A DNA stretch of 64,000 nucleotides, from contig JAGFNW010000020.1 of NCBI GenBank assembly GCA_017592665.1, forward strand, positions 1-64,000, written 5' to 3'. Both the position numbers and the translations under genes were made by a program. The notes under the pieces are model-generated. The model did not search any database, had not been told where the DNA came from, and worked only from the letters and a program-made list of their open reading frames with translations. Numbering within the stretch: the stretch's first letter is position 1; the number at the start of each line of letters is the position of its first letter. Positions 15,115 through 22,727 of the stretch are shown piece by piece. This DNA is from Streptosporangiaceae bacterium NEAU-GS5 (GTDB taxonomy: Bacteria; Actinomycetota; Actinomycetes; Streptosporangiales; Streptosporangiaceae).

Positions 15115-17180
15115 GCGGACACAATGCCACGGTGCCTGACTCACCGTATGTCGGACCGCGCGCCTTCCGTCGTGCGGACAGTCGGCGCTTCTTCGGACGG
15201 TCGGACGAGGCGCAACAGGTCGCCAATCTGTGGCAGGCCAATCGGCTCACTGTTCTGCATGGGCCGTCCGGTGTCGGGAAGACCTCGCTGATCGAAGCGG
15301 GCGTGCTGCCGTTGCTCGATCCGATGCGCGCCGACGTTCTGCCGGTCGGCCGGACGTCCTACGGTTCGACGTTTCCGACCGCCGCGCTTTCCCGGCACAA
15401 CCCGCACGTCTTCGCGCTGCTGTCGTCCTGGGCGCCGCTCGAAACACCCACCCGTCTTTCCGGGCTCACCGTACGGGAATTCCTGGAACGCCGGCCACGG
15501 CGCCAGGACATCTATGGTGAGGACGTCCTCATGCTGGCGGCCATCGACCAGATGGAGGATCTCTTCGGTGACGTCACGCCTCATCAGCCCTATCGCGAGA
15601 GTTTCATCCAGCAGTTGGTGGAGGCCGCCGACAAGAAGCCGAACCTCCGATTGCTCGTGTGCATCCGCAATGACAGCCTGGCCACCTTCCTGCCGTACGA
15701 GGCGCAGCTCGCGGGAATCGACAGGAGCCGGTTTCCGGTCACCCCGCTCACCCTCGCCTCGGCCCGGCAGGCCATTGAGGACCCCGTCAAAGGCACCGGC
15801 CGGATGTTCGCGCCGGACGCGGTCACCACTTTGATCACTGATCTGAGTAAACAGCACGTGGGCAGATCACTCGGGCTCGACGTCGTCACGGAAACACAGG
15901 AGGTCGACACCATACAATTGCAGGTCACGTGCTCGACTCTGTGGCGGGCACTGCCGGCGGACGTGCGGACGATCACACCGCGCCACGTACGGCGCTATGC
16001 ACCTACCGACCGATCACTTACGGACTTCTGCCAGCGCATGCTCACCGAGGTCGCCCGGATTCACTTCAACAATGACATCGGAGAAGTCCGTGAATGGCTG
16101 ATCCGCAGTTTCATCACCGAGCGCGGCTCCCGGGAGGTGGCGCGCCAGGGTGAGATCATGACGGCCGGACAGAAGAACGCGGTCATCCGCGCGCTGCTCG
16201 AGCGGCATATTCTGCGGGCGGACCAGTTCGCGGGCGTGCGATGGTATGAGCTTTCTCACGACCGGCTCATCGAGCCCATCCGGCACGTCGGGCAGCAGGG
16301 GAATCCGGATGACGACGAGGTCTCTCCGAGCGACTTCCTGCATGCGGCCGAACAGGCGTTCATCGACGGAGACCTTGCCCTCGCCGCCGAGTACGCGGGT
16401 GGGGCCTTCGATCGCAGCAGCGGCAACCAGCAACTCCGCGCCGAGATCGAATCCTTCCTCGGCAACGTGATGCTCCAGCAGGAAGACTTCGAGGCCGCCG
16501 CCGATCATTATCTTTCCGCTGCCCAGATGTTCGAGACTTTGCAGGTTACGGCCGCGGTCGGACAGATGTTGGCCAGCATCGGGCGGGTCCGGCTGCTGCA
16601 GGGCCGGTTCGATGCCGCGGTGAGCGAACTGCGCTCCGCGCAAACCCGCGTGCCAAATGAACGCGGCGTCCAGACGGAGCTTGCCAGGGCGCTCTGGTAT
16701 GACGGCCATCCAGAAGCCGCCTTGGCCGTGCTGGGCGATGTCCTGCATGGAGAAGGGGACAATCCAGAAGCACTGCGCACCCGCGGAGAGATCCTGGTCT
16801 GGCTCGGCCGGACGGCGGACGCGCTGCAGGACCTCGACCGTGTGGGCCTGCAGTGGCCTTCGGCGCGGGCCGCGCATGCGCTTGCCCTGGTGCTGAGCGC
16901 CGGCGACGATCGCGGGCTGGTGGCCAAGGCCGAGGGTGAGATTGCCGACGCGTTGAACGAGGCCACCGAGGACGCCCTGGTCCTGCTGTGCGCGGCCCGG
17001 ATCAGCGAGCTCACCGGGGATGACAAGACCGCGGCCGATCTCGCGATGCGGGCCACCGGCTCCGTCGTGCCGCAGCTGCCGATCCATCTGGCCGAGGTAG
17101 CCGCCCGCCTGCGCGAGGCGCCTGGCGCCGACCGCACCGAGGATCACTCGCCCGGCCCTCGAGAGGACCGCCTCGACTAA
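15111..17180 (+). CDS. nSTAND ATPase with C-terminal TPR repeats
   Basis: The 689-aa product opens SPYVGPRAFRRADSRRFFGR, the typical novel-STAND (nSTAND1) N-terminus. Walker A HGPSGVGKTSLIEAG is at residues 50-64, then a Walker-B-like IDQMEDLF and the sensor VCIRNDSLATFLPYE. From about residue 400 it changes to helical TPR repeats (DFLHAAEQAFIDGDLALAAEYA, EAAADHYLSAAQMFE). STAND ATPases sense a trigger through the repeat domain and oligomerise to switch on an effector, here most simply the overlapping SIR2 protein. The 3' end converges on the MFS frame, which runs antisense through this gene without a stop. Confidence 0.85.
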   Translation: MSGHNATVPDSPYVGPRAFRRADSRRFFGRSDEAQQVANLWQANRLTVLHGPSGVGKTSLIEAGVLPLLDPMRADVLPVGRTSYGSTFPTAALSRHNPHVFALLSSWAPLETPTRLSGLTVREFLERRPRRQDIYGEDVLMLAAIDQMEDLFGDVTPHQPYRESFIQQLVEAADKKPNLRLLVCIRNDSLATFLPYEAQLAGIDRSRFPVTPLTLASARQAIEDPVKGTGRMFAPDAVTTLITDLSKQHVGRSLGLDVVTETQEVDTIQLQVTCSTLWRALPADVRTITPRHVRRYAPTDRSLTDFCQRMLTEVARIHFNNDIGEVREWLIRSFITERGSREVARQGEIMTAGQKNAVIRALLERHILRADQFAGVRWYELSHDRLIEPIRHVGQQGNPDDDEVSPSDFLHAAEQAFIDGDLALAAEYAGGAFDRSSGNQQLRAEIESFLGNVMLQQEDFEAAADHYLSAAQMFETLQVTAAVGQMLASIGRVRLLQGRFDAAVSELRSAQTRVPNERGVQTELARALWYDGHPEAALAVLGDVLHGEGDNPEALRTRGEILVWLGRTADALQDLDRVGLQWPSARAAHALALVLSAGDDRGLVAKAEGEIADALNEATEDALVLLCAARISELTGDDKTAADLAMRATGSVVPQLPIHLAEVAARLREAPGADRTEDHSPGPREDRLD

Positions 17181-18443
17181 CAGCGGAAGCTTCGCGATCG
17201 AGCGGAGCGTCCTGAGGATCGGCTGCCACACCCCATAGATCAAGCCGGAGATCCACCGCTTCCACGTGTACATCACCGCCGCGGCCATGGAACCAGAGAA
17301 CGCCACCGCGAGCATGACGAGGAAGAGGACGAGGGTGGCGCGCTGCTCGAAGTGAGCCACGAGATATCCGCCGAACGGCGCGGCCATGCAGACGGCGCAT
17401 TGCGTCACGAGCCGCGAGACGCTGGTGATCTTCGCGAGGCGATGGTGGTCGACGAGGCCGACCTCCCAGTGCCGCACCACGACGTTGCTCAGCCCTCCCA
17501 CCACACCGGTGAGGAAAAGGGCCATCCCGAACGATGCCGGAGTCCCGCCCAGCGCGAGCAGCAGCGCGAACACCCACCCCCACATTTGCAGAGCCAGCGC
17601 GGCGTACGGCGTCTCGAACAAGGGGGCAATGCTCGGCGCGACCGCGGCGCCGGCGGCTCCGCCCACGCCGCCCACGGCCAGGACGGCGCCCACGACGATC
17701 GATGAGAGCCCGACCGAGTCCGCGACGAAGACGATGATCAGTGCGTTGACCGTCAGATTGGTCACGATGGTCAGGGCCATCGCGTTGCGCAGGAAGCGCG
17801 ACTTCAGCAGGGTCCGCACGCCGTCCGCCATTTCTTTGGCGAAACCCGTCGTCGCCTCTGGCGGCTTGGCGCTCTCGCTGACACGCCTCCCGGTGAAGAT
17901 CGAGAGCACGTACAGCCCGATGGTGAACAGGAAGGGCGTGCTCGACCCGAGTATCGGCAGGAAGCCGGCCAGCGGCCGCCCGGCCAGGGAGGCCAGATTG
18001 GCGTTGACCTCACTGCCGGCGAACGCCCGGATGTGGCGGTCCGGTGGCACGAGGGTGGGGATCAGCGCCGACTCGGCGAGCGAGTAGAAGATCCACATCG
18101 TGCCTTCGATGAAGGCGGCGAACGTGACCAGTCCAAGCGACGCGGAGTTCGTGCACTGGGCGGCGACGACGAGGCCCAGCATGACCGCGCGGCAGTACTG
18201 CGCGAAGAGCATCACCGACCGGCGGCGCAGCCGGTCGACCAGGACGCCGGCCGGGATGTAGAGCAACAGGCCGGGGATGGTCAGGGCGAATCCGACGAGG
18301 CCGACCGCCTCTGGGTCTTTGGTGAGGCCGAGCGCCAGCAGCGGATAGGCGACCCCGAGCGCGCGCCAGCCCGTCGTCGAGAGCGCGGTGGCGCCATAGA
18401 CCAGGCCCAGGTGGGGAAACCGCCAGGCCAGCCCCCTGCGCAT
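16014..18443 (-). CDS. MFS transporter, frame lacking a normal stop
   Basis: From ATG 18443 the first 420 or so residues are a major facilitator with about 12 membrane helices (LGLVYGATALSTTGWRALG, LLLYIPAGVLVDRLRRRSVM with the A-like motif, AALVPPDRHIRA-type loop). Relatives of the DHA3/MefA type end about here. In this sequence the frame does not stop at the convergent STAND gene but stays open antisense to it as far as 16014, adding about 390 residues of shadow-like, non-membrane sequence. So only about 17181-18443 is convincing MFS. A lost stop codon, a 3' truncation or a frameshift is likely. A GGAGGG site lies 10 bases before the start. Substrate unknown. Confidence 0.65.
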   Translation of the reverse strand: MRRGLAWRFPHLGLVYGATALSTTGWRALGVAYPLLALGLTKDPEAVGLVGFALTIPGLLLYIPAGVLVDRLRRRSVMLFAQYCRAVMLGLVVAAQCTNSASLGLVTFAAFIEGTMWIFYSLAESALIPTLVPPDRHIRAFAGSEVNANLASLAGRPLAGFLPILGSSTPFLFTIGLYVLSIFTGRRVSESAKPPEATTGFAKEMADGVRTLLKSRFLRNAMALTIVTNLTVNALIIVFVADSVGLSSIVVGAVLAVGGVGGAAGAAVAPSIAPLFETPYAALALQMWGWVFALLLALGGTPASFGMALFLTGVVGGLSNVVVRHWEVGLVDHHRLAKITSVSRLVTQCAVCMAAPFGGYLVAHFEQRATLVLFLVMLAVAFSGSMAAAVMYTWKRWISGLIYGVWQPILRTLRSIAKLPLLVEAVLSRAGRVILGAVGARRLAQAGGYLGQMDRQLRHDGAGGPHREIGRGLVIPGELADPGRAQQDQGVLGGLVQRVGNLTLGLGHQPAIVAGAQHQGKRMRGPRRRPLQAHTVEVLQRVRRPAEPDQDLSAGAQCFWIVPFSMQDIAQHGQGGFWMAVIPERPGKLRLDAAFIWHAGLRGAQFAHRGIEPALQQPDPPDAGQHLSDRGRNLQSLEHLGSGKIMIGGGLEVFLLEHHVAEEGFDLGAELLVAAAAIEGPTRVLGGEGKVSVDERLFGRMQEVARRDLVVIRIPLLPDVPDGLDEPVVRKLIPSHARELVRPQNMPLEQRADDRVLLSGRHDLTLARHLPGAALGDETADQPFTDFSDVIVEVNPGDLGEHALAEVRK

Positions 18444-18571
18444 GATCTGCTCACCCTCCACTCCGGCCCCCATGTGCCGGAGGGGATTGGTGTTACGGAC
18501 CGGACCATAGTAGCGGTATGGAGCGGTAGTGATGTCATGTTGCGTGTGTGACACGAATGCCAGGTAATGGA

Positions 18572-19501
18572 TCAAGGGATCCGCAGGTCGAGGGCTTCGA
18601 GGCGGTCGGGGTCGGCGAGGATGTCGAGGCCGGCGATCCTGCCGTCCACGATGGTGAAGGCCATGACGGACACCGGTGTGCCGTGGATGGTGTTGACCAG
18701 GCCGGCGGCTCCGTTGACCAGCGCCGGACGCGCCTCGAAGGCCATACGGCGGAAGAAGATGGCCTGTCCGGCGACGGCGGCCGCGCCGCGTACGACCCGA
18801 AGGGCTCCGATGTCGGCGCGCAGTTCCACGTCGGGGTCGAGCACGGCGAGCAGGGCCTCGAAGTCGCCGCCGCGCGCGGCGGCCAGGAAGGCGGCCACGA
18901 CGGCGCGCTGCCGCGCAAGGTCCGGATCGGGGACGGGCGCCGCGCCCCGCACCCGGCCGCGGGCTCTGCTGGCGAGTTTCCTGGTGGCCTCGGGGGAGCG
19001 GCCGACGATGGGGGCGATGTCCTCGAACGGCACGGCGAACATGTCGTGCAGCACGAACGCGAGCCGTTCGGCCGGGCCGAGGGATTCAAGGACGACCAGC
19101 AGGGCCAGGCCGACCGCGTCGGCGACCAGGGCCTGCTGCTCGGGGTCGGCGCCGCCGTCGCGGGCGACGACCGGGTCGGGCAGGCGTCCCCCCACCCGTC
19201 CCCCCAAGCGGGTCCCCAGTTTGGTCTCCAAGCGGGTCTCCGGGCGTTCGTCCGTCCAGGCTCCCAGCGGCTCCTCGCGGCGGGAGCTGCGCGAGCGCAG
19301 CATGTCCAGGCACACGCGGCCGACGACGGTGGTCAGCCAGCCGCCGAGGTTGTCCACCGTGGCGGGGTCGGTGCGGCTGAGCCGCAGCCACGCCTCCTGC
19401 ACGGCGTCGTCGGCCTCGGTCAGCGACCCCAGCATCCGGTACGCCACGGCCTTGAGGTGGCGTCGATGCCCTTCGAAGCGTTCGGCGAGGAAGTCGTCCA
19501 T
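18572..19501 (-). CDS. ECF41-type RNA polymerase sigma factor with SnoaL-like tail
   Basis: The 309-aa product has sigma region 2 (HLKAVAYRMLGSLTEADDAVQEAWLR), region 4 (AERLAFVLHDMFAVPFEDIAPIVGRSPEATRKLASRARGRV) and a C-terminal SnoaL/NTF2-like domain ending with ADPDRLEALD. That end resembles the NPDKL motif ECF41 factors use for self-regulation. ECF41/SigJ sigma factors have no classical anti-sigma partner; the tail takes that role. A Leu/Arg/Gly-rich direct-repeat linker (ETRLETKLGTRLGG) separates regions 2 and 4. The alpha/beta hydrolase gene lies 38 bases upstream in the same direction and is a plausible operon partner. Confidence 0.88.
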   Translation of the reverse strand: MDDFLAERFEGHRRHLKAVAYRMLGSLTEADDAVQEAWLRLSRTDPATVDNLGGWLTTVVGRVCLDMLRSRSSRREEPLGAWTDERPETRLETKLGTRLGGRVGGRLPDPVVARDGGADPEQQALVADAVGLALLVVLESLGPAERLAFVLHDMFAVPFEDIAPIVGRSPEATRKLASRARGRVRGAAPVPDPDLARQRAVVAAFLAAARGGDFEALLAVLDPDVELRADIGALRVVRGAAAVAGQAIFFRRMAFEARPALVNGAAGLVNTIHGTPVSVMAFTIVDGRIAGLDILADPDRLEALDLRIP

Positions 19502-19539
19502 GTGTGAGTGACGTGCCGGACGGCCGGGATGTGACGCGG

Positions 19540-20361
19540 TCAGGCGAAGACCTTGCGCAGGGTCTCGGCGAACTCGGCGGGGTGGGAGGCGAAGCCTCCA
19601 TGGTCGCCGGGGAAGACGACGGGGGCGCTGCCGAGCCTGCCGGCCAGGGACTTGGCGGAGCGGTAGGCGATCTGGTGGTTCGGGGTGTCGGCGCCGATGC
19701 CGACGACCACGCTGGTCGCGCCGTCGCGCAGGGCCGCCACGTCGGGGACGTAGCCGCTGATGGGCTTCACGCCGTGGGCGAGGAAGAACTCGACGTTGCC
19801 GCCGATGCGGCCCCAGGTGGCCATCTCCTCGGGGGTGGGCGGCGTCTTGGGCGGCTCCTGCTGCTGGCCCTCCATGCCGATGACCTGCTCGAAGCGCTTC
19901 ATGCCGGCCTCGACGCCCTGCTTCTCGTAGTCGGCGACGACGTCGGCCATGCCCGCCAGGCCCTCGGCGGCCTCGGGCTCCGGCAGCAGCGGCACGCACG
20001 GCGGCTCGTGGGCGACCAGCACGCGGACCTTGTCGGGGTGGCGGGCGGCCAGATTGAGGCCGATCTGGGCGCCGCCGCTGCTGCCCAGCACGTAGGCCGG
20101 CCGGTCGCCGAGGGCGGTGATCAGCGCGGCGGCGTCGTCGCCGTGGACGTCCATGTCCTGGTCGAGGGTGGGGTCGTCGGGGACGCTGCGGGAGTTGCCG
20201 CGCGGGTCGTAGGGCACGACCGTGTAGCTGTCGCTCAGCTGCGCGGCAAGGGCGGTGAAGATGCCGGCGTCGGTGGGGCCGCCGGGGATGATCAGCAGGA
20301 CCGGTCCGCTGCCGTGGGTCTCGTAGTAGAGGGTGGCTCCGGGCACGCTCAGGGTGCTCAT
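19540..20361 (-). CDS. Alpha/beta hydrolase
   Basis: This 273-aa protein has the alpha/beta-hydrolase fold. The oxyanion loop is LLIIPGGP, the nucleophile elbow GSSGGAQIG, a late acid lies in the VVGIGAD region and the catalytic His in FPGDHGGF. It resembles soluble hydrolases of the haloperoxidase/proline-iminopeptidase kind; substrate unknown. ATG 20361 is preceded by a sigma-70-like promoter (TTGACA, 17 bases, AACATT) overlapping a palindrome, so it is probably controlled by the divergently encoded ArsR-type regulator. The sigma-factor gene follows closely. Confidence 0.85.
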   Translation of the reverse strand: MSTLSVPGATLYYETHGSGPVLLIIPGGPTDAGIFTALAAQLSDSYTVVPYDPRGNSRSVPDDPTLDQDMDVHGDDAAALITALGDRPAYVLGSSGGAQIGLNLAARHPDKVRVLVAHEPPCVPLLPEPEAAEGLAGMADVVADYEKQGVEAGMKRFEQVIGMEGQQQEPPKTPPTPEEMATWGRIGGNVEFFLAHGVKPISGYVPDVAALRDGATSVVVGIGADTPNHQIAYRSAKSLAGRLGSAPVVFPGDHGGFASHPAEFAETLRKVFA

Positions 20362-20398
20362 TTGGGTTCTCCATTCGCTCGTTCAGGTCCGTGCCTCA

Positions 20399-20427
20399 AA
20401 TGTTCCACCGACAAAAAAGTTTGTCAA
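20399..20427 (-). promoter_or_regulatory. Promoter of the alpha/beta hydrolase gene
   Basis: On the minus strand TTGACA (complement of 20422-20427) is followed after 17 bases by AACATT (complement of 20399-20404), about 38 bases before the ATG at 20361. The spacer contains most of the GACAAA/TTTGTC palindrome. Confidence 0.55.
20410..20425. promoter_or_regulatory. Palindromic operator GACAAA-N4-TTTGTC
   Basis: A perfect 6+6 inverted repeat with a four-base spacer lies inside the hydrolase promoter. With the second palindrome 14 bases away, it is the likely binding site of the adjacent helix-turn-helix regulator. Both sites share the GACAA/TTGTC core. Confidence 0.5.
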
Positions 20428-20439
20428 TGCCGTCGATCC

Positions 20440-20456
20440 ACTTCTTGACAAGAAGT
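20440..20456. promoter_or_regulatory. Palindromic operator ACTTCTTG-A-CAAGAAGT
   Basis: A perfect 8+8 inverted repeat around one base overlaps a TTGACA hexamer (20445-20450) facing the regulator gene. It is a strong candidate autoregulatory operator, placed 23 bases before the ATG at 20480. Confidence 0.6.
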
Positions 20457-20479
20457 ATTGTCGGTGCGACCGTTGGGGC

Positions 20480-21070
20480 ATGTTCGATGTGGCGGTGATC
20501 GAGGATGCGGCGGCGGCCGAGGTGTCGCTGGATCCGGTGCGCGCGCGGCTGCTGTCGGAGCTGGCCGAGCCGGCCTCGGCGACCATGCTGGCCGGCCGCA
20601 TCGGCCTGCCCCGGCAGAAGGTGAACTACCACCTCAAGACCCTCGAGCAGCACGGTCTGGTCGAGCTGGTCGAGGAGCGGCGCAAGGGCAACGTCAACGA
20701 GCGCGTCATGCGCGCCACCGCGGCGTCCTATGTGATCTCGCCGGCGGCGCTGGCCGCCGTGCAGCCCGATCCCTCCCGTGCGCCCGACCGGCTGTCGGCG
20801 CGCTGGCTGCTGGCCGTGGCGGCCCGTCTCGTGCGTGACGTGGGCGCCCTTTTGACCGGGGCCGCCAAGGCGGGCCAGCGGGTGGCGACCTTCGCCATCG
20901 ACGGGGAGGTGCGCTTCGCCTCGGCCGCCGACCGGGCCGCCTTCGCCGAGGAGCTGGCCACGGCCGTCGCCGCGCTGGTGAGCAAATACCACGACGAGGG
21001 CGCCGAGGGCGGCCGCGACCACCGCATCATCGTCGCGGTGCACCCCAGCGTCAAAAACCTCCCCGCGTGA
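20480..21070 (+). CDS. ArsR-family-like helix-turn-helix regulator
   Basis: The 196-aa product begins with a winged-helix domain (DPVRARLLSELAEPASATMLAGRIGLPRQKVNYHLKTLEQHGLVELVEERRKGN), where QKVNYHLKTLE is the recognition helix. The C-terminal half is helical with no metal-binding motif seen. Two palindromes in front of it suggest autoregulation and control of the divergent hydrolase. The last codons (SVKNLPA) lie in the first copy of a tandem repeat that continues past the stop. The SRPBCC gene follows 112 bases later on the same strand, a common ArsR/SRPBCC pairing. Confidence 0.85.
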   Translation: MFDVAVIEDAAAAEVSLDPVRARLLSELAEPASATMLAGRIGLPRQKVNYHLKTLEQHGLVELVEERRKGNVNERVMRATAASYVISPAALAAVQPDPSRAPDRLSARWLLAVAARLVRDVGALLTGAAKAGQRVATFAIDGEVRFASAADRAAFAEELATAVAALVSKYHDEGAEGGRDHRIIVAVHPSVKNLPA

Positions 21071-21150
21071 AACCGCCGGCGTCAAACCTCCCAGCGTAAG
21101 AACCTCCCCGCGTAAGCACCCCCCGCGTCAAAACCTCCCGGCGTGAAAAA
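21048..21150. repeat. Tandem repeats over the regulator's stop codon, 15-17 bp unit
   Basis: Six or seven degenerate copies of a GCGT(C/G)AAAACCTCCCC-type unit begin inside the last codons of the regulator and continue through the intergenic gap. The first copy supplies the SVKNLPA end and the stop. Confidence 0.7.
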
Positions 21151-21182
21151 CATCCAGGTGTGGCGAGTCTTCAGGAGTCGTA

Positions 21183-21917
21183 GTGGGTCACGAGTTCGAG
21201 GCGGTCGACACGGCCGCGGTGCCGGCGTCGCCGGAGCAGGTGTGGGAGGCGATCGCCACCGGCCCGGGGATCGACTCGTGGTTCATGGGCCACACCGAGA
21301 TCACGGCCGACGGCGCCGTCCGCCTCGACTACGGCCCCATGACCCTCACCTCGTCGGTGACGGCGTGGGATCCGCTCAAGCGGTTCGGCCACGCCAGCGG
21401 CCGGGCCGAGGACGGCCGGTTCGTCGCCTACGAGTTCCTGATCGAGGGCCGCGACTCGGCGGCCACCACGCTTCGCATGGTGACCAGCGGCTTCATCCCC
21501 GGCGACGACTGGAAGAACGAGTTCGAGGCGATGACCAACGGCGGCGCGCTGTTCTGGCGGACGCTGGTGACCTATCTCACCCACTTCGCCGGCCGCGCGG
21601 CGACGCCGATCACGGTGTTCGGGCCGCCGCTGCCCGACATGGCGGCGGCCTGGCGCGCCCTGTTCGCCGAGCTCGGCCTTTCCGGGTCGCCCGCCGTGGG
21701 CGACCCGGTCCGCCTGTCGGTCGACGGCAGCAGTGTCGACGGCGTGGTCTTCTCGGCCAACCCGCAGACCCTCGGGATCCGCTGCCAGGACGCCATGTAT
21801 CGGTTCATGCAGGGATTCTTCAATCCGACGATCATCACGGGGCACCTGGTGTTCGAGCCGCAGGCCCCCCAGCCGGACAATGTGTGGGCCGGCTGGCTGG
21901 CCCGCGTGCTCACCTGA
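21183..21917 (+). CDS. SRPBCC/AHSA1-like domain protein
   Basis: The 244-aa product has the START-like signature EQVWEAIATGPGIDSWFMG followed by EFLIEGRDSAATTLRMVTSGF, typical of SRPBCC (activator of Hsp90 ATPase-like) ligand-binding folds. A second half carries another beta-rich segment. The start is GTG 21183. It is about 245 residues, longer than single-domain AHSA1 proteins, and paralogous to the convergent gene at 21961-22683. Likely co-transcribed with the upstream ArsR-type regulator. Ligand unknown. Confidence 0.82.
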   Translation: MGHEFEAVDTAAVPASPEQVWEAIATGPGIDSWFMGHTEITADGAVRLDYGPMTLTSSVTAWDPLKRFGHASGRAEDGRFVAYEFLIEGRDSAATTLRMVTSGFIPGDDWKNEFEAMTNGGALFWRTLVTYLTHFAGRAATPITVFGPPLPDMAAAWRALFAELGLSGSPAVGDPVRLSVDGSSVDGVVFSANPQTLGIRCQDAMYRFMQGFFNPTIITGHLVFEPQAPQPDNVWAGWLARVLT

Positions 21918-21968
21918 GCGTCATCCGCGCCTCACCTGCGCTCATCTGCGCTCATCTGCCTCATCTGA
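21909..21968. repeat. About 10-bp tandem repeats spanning two convergent stop codons
   Basis: Roughly six copies of CTCA(C/T)CTGCG fill the gap between the two SRPBCC genes. The first copy contains the stop of the plus-strand gene (21915-21917) and the last contains the stop of the minus-strand gene (21961-21963). Confidence 0.65.
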
Positions 21969-22683
21969 ATTCGTCGAGCCAGTTCTGCCAGGTCAGCTCC
22001 GTCTTGGCCTGGTCGACCTCGGCCGAGAAGCAGTGATATTGGACGACCAGGTTCCGCGTCCAGCCGTGGATGAACATGAACAGGCCGTCGTCGGTCCGAA
22101 AGCCGAGGAACGTGGGGGCGTGCAGCCACTCGACCACGCCGGGGCCGCCGCCGTACAGGGTGCCGCGGGAGCCCAGCTCGGCGGGGCCGCTGATCCCGGC
22201 GGCGGCCTTGAAGGCCTCCCAGGCGAACTGCTCGTCCTCGACCACCGGGCCGGCCAGCTGCATGTTGAACCGCGCGATCCGCCCCGGGAAGTACTTGAGA
22301 TAGGCGGCGAGCTTGCGCAGGTAGACGCCGTCGCCGACGCTGAGCGCGTCGTACTGGTCCCGCCAGTCGTCGCCGAGGAACCCGCTGTGCACCAGCCGCA
22401 GCACGGTGGTGCCGCCGCCGCGCCCCTCGATCATGTACTCGAAGGCCATGAACGTGCCGTCGGGGTTGGCGTCGGTCCGGTAGGCCAGCCGCTTGGCCGG
22501 CTCCCACGCGGTGACGGTGGCGCGGGTGGTGTGCGCGCCCACGGTCATGGCGGTGCGCTCGGGGTCGAGCTCGTTTCGGCCCATGAACCATGAGTCGACC
22601 CCCGGGCCGGTGGCGATCGCCTCCCACACCTGTTCTGGGGTGGCGTCGAGGGGGATCTCCTCGCGGACCTCGAACTCGTGCAT
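21961..22683 (-). CDS. SRPBCC domain protein (paralogue)
   Basis: The 240-aa product starts MHEFEVREEIPLDATPEQVWEAIATGPGVDSWFMGRNEL and shares the same motif order (EYMIEGRGGGTTVLRLVHSGFLGDDW) with the convergent gene, so the pair arose by inverted duplication. ATG 22683 is supported by GGAGG eight bases upstream. The START-like fold binds hydrophobic ligands; no catalytic residues can be assigned. Confidence 0.83.
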   Translation of the reverse strand: MHEFEVREEIPLDATPEQVWEAIATGPGVDSWFMGRNELDPERTAMTVGAHTTRATVTAWEPAKRLAYRTDANPDGTFMAFEYMIEGRGGGTTVLRLVHSGFLGDDWRDQYDALSVGDGVYLRKLAAYLKYFPGRIARFNMQLAGPVVEDEQFAWEAFKAAAGISGPAELGSRGTLYGGGPGVVEWLHAPTFLGFRTDDGLFMFIHGWTRNLVVQYHCFSAEVDQAKTELTWQNWLDEFR

Positions 22684-22727
22684 GACGCGCCTCCTCATAG
22701 GTTTCCCGGACAGGCTAGCGTCAGCGC

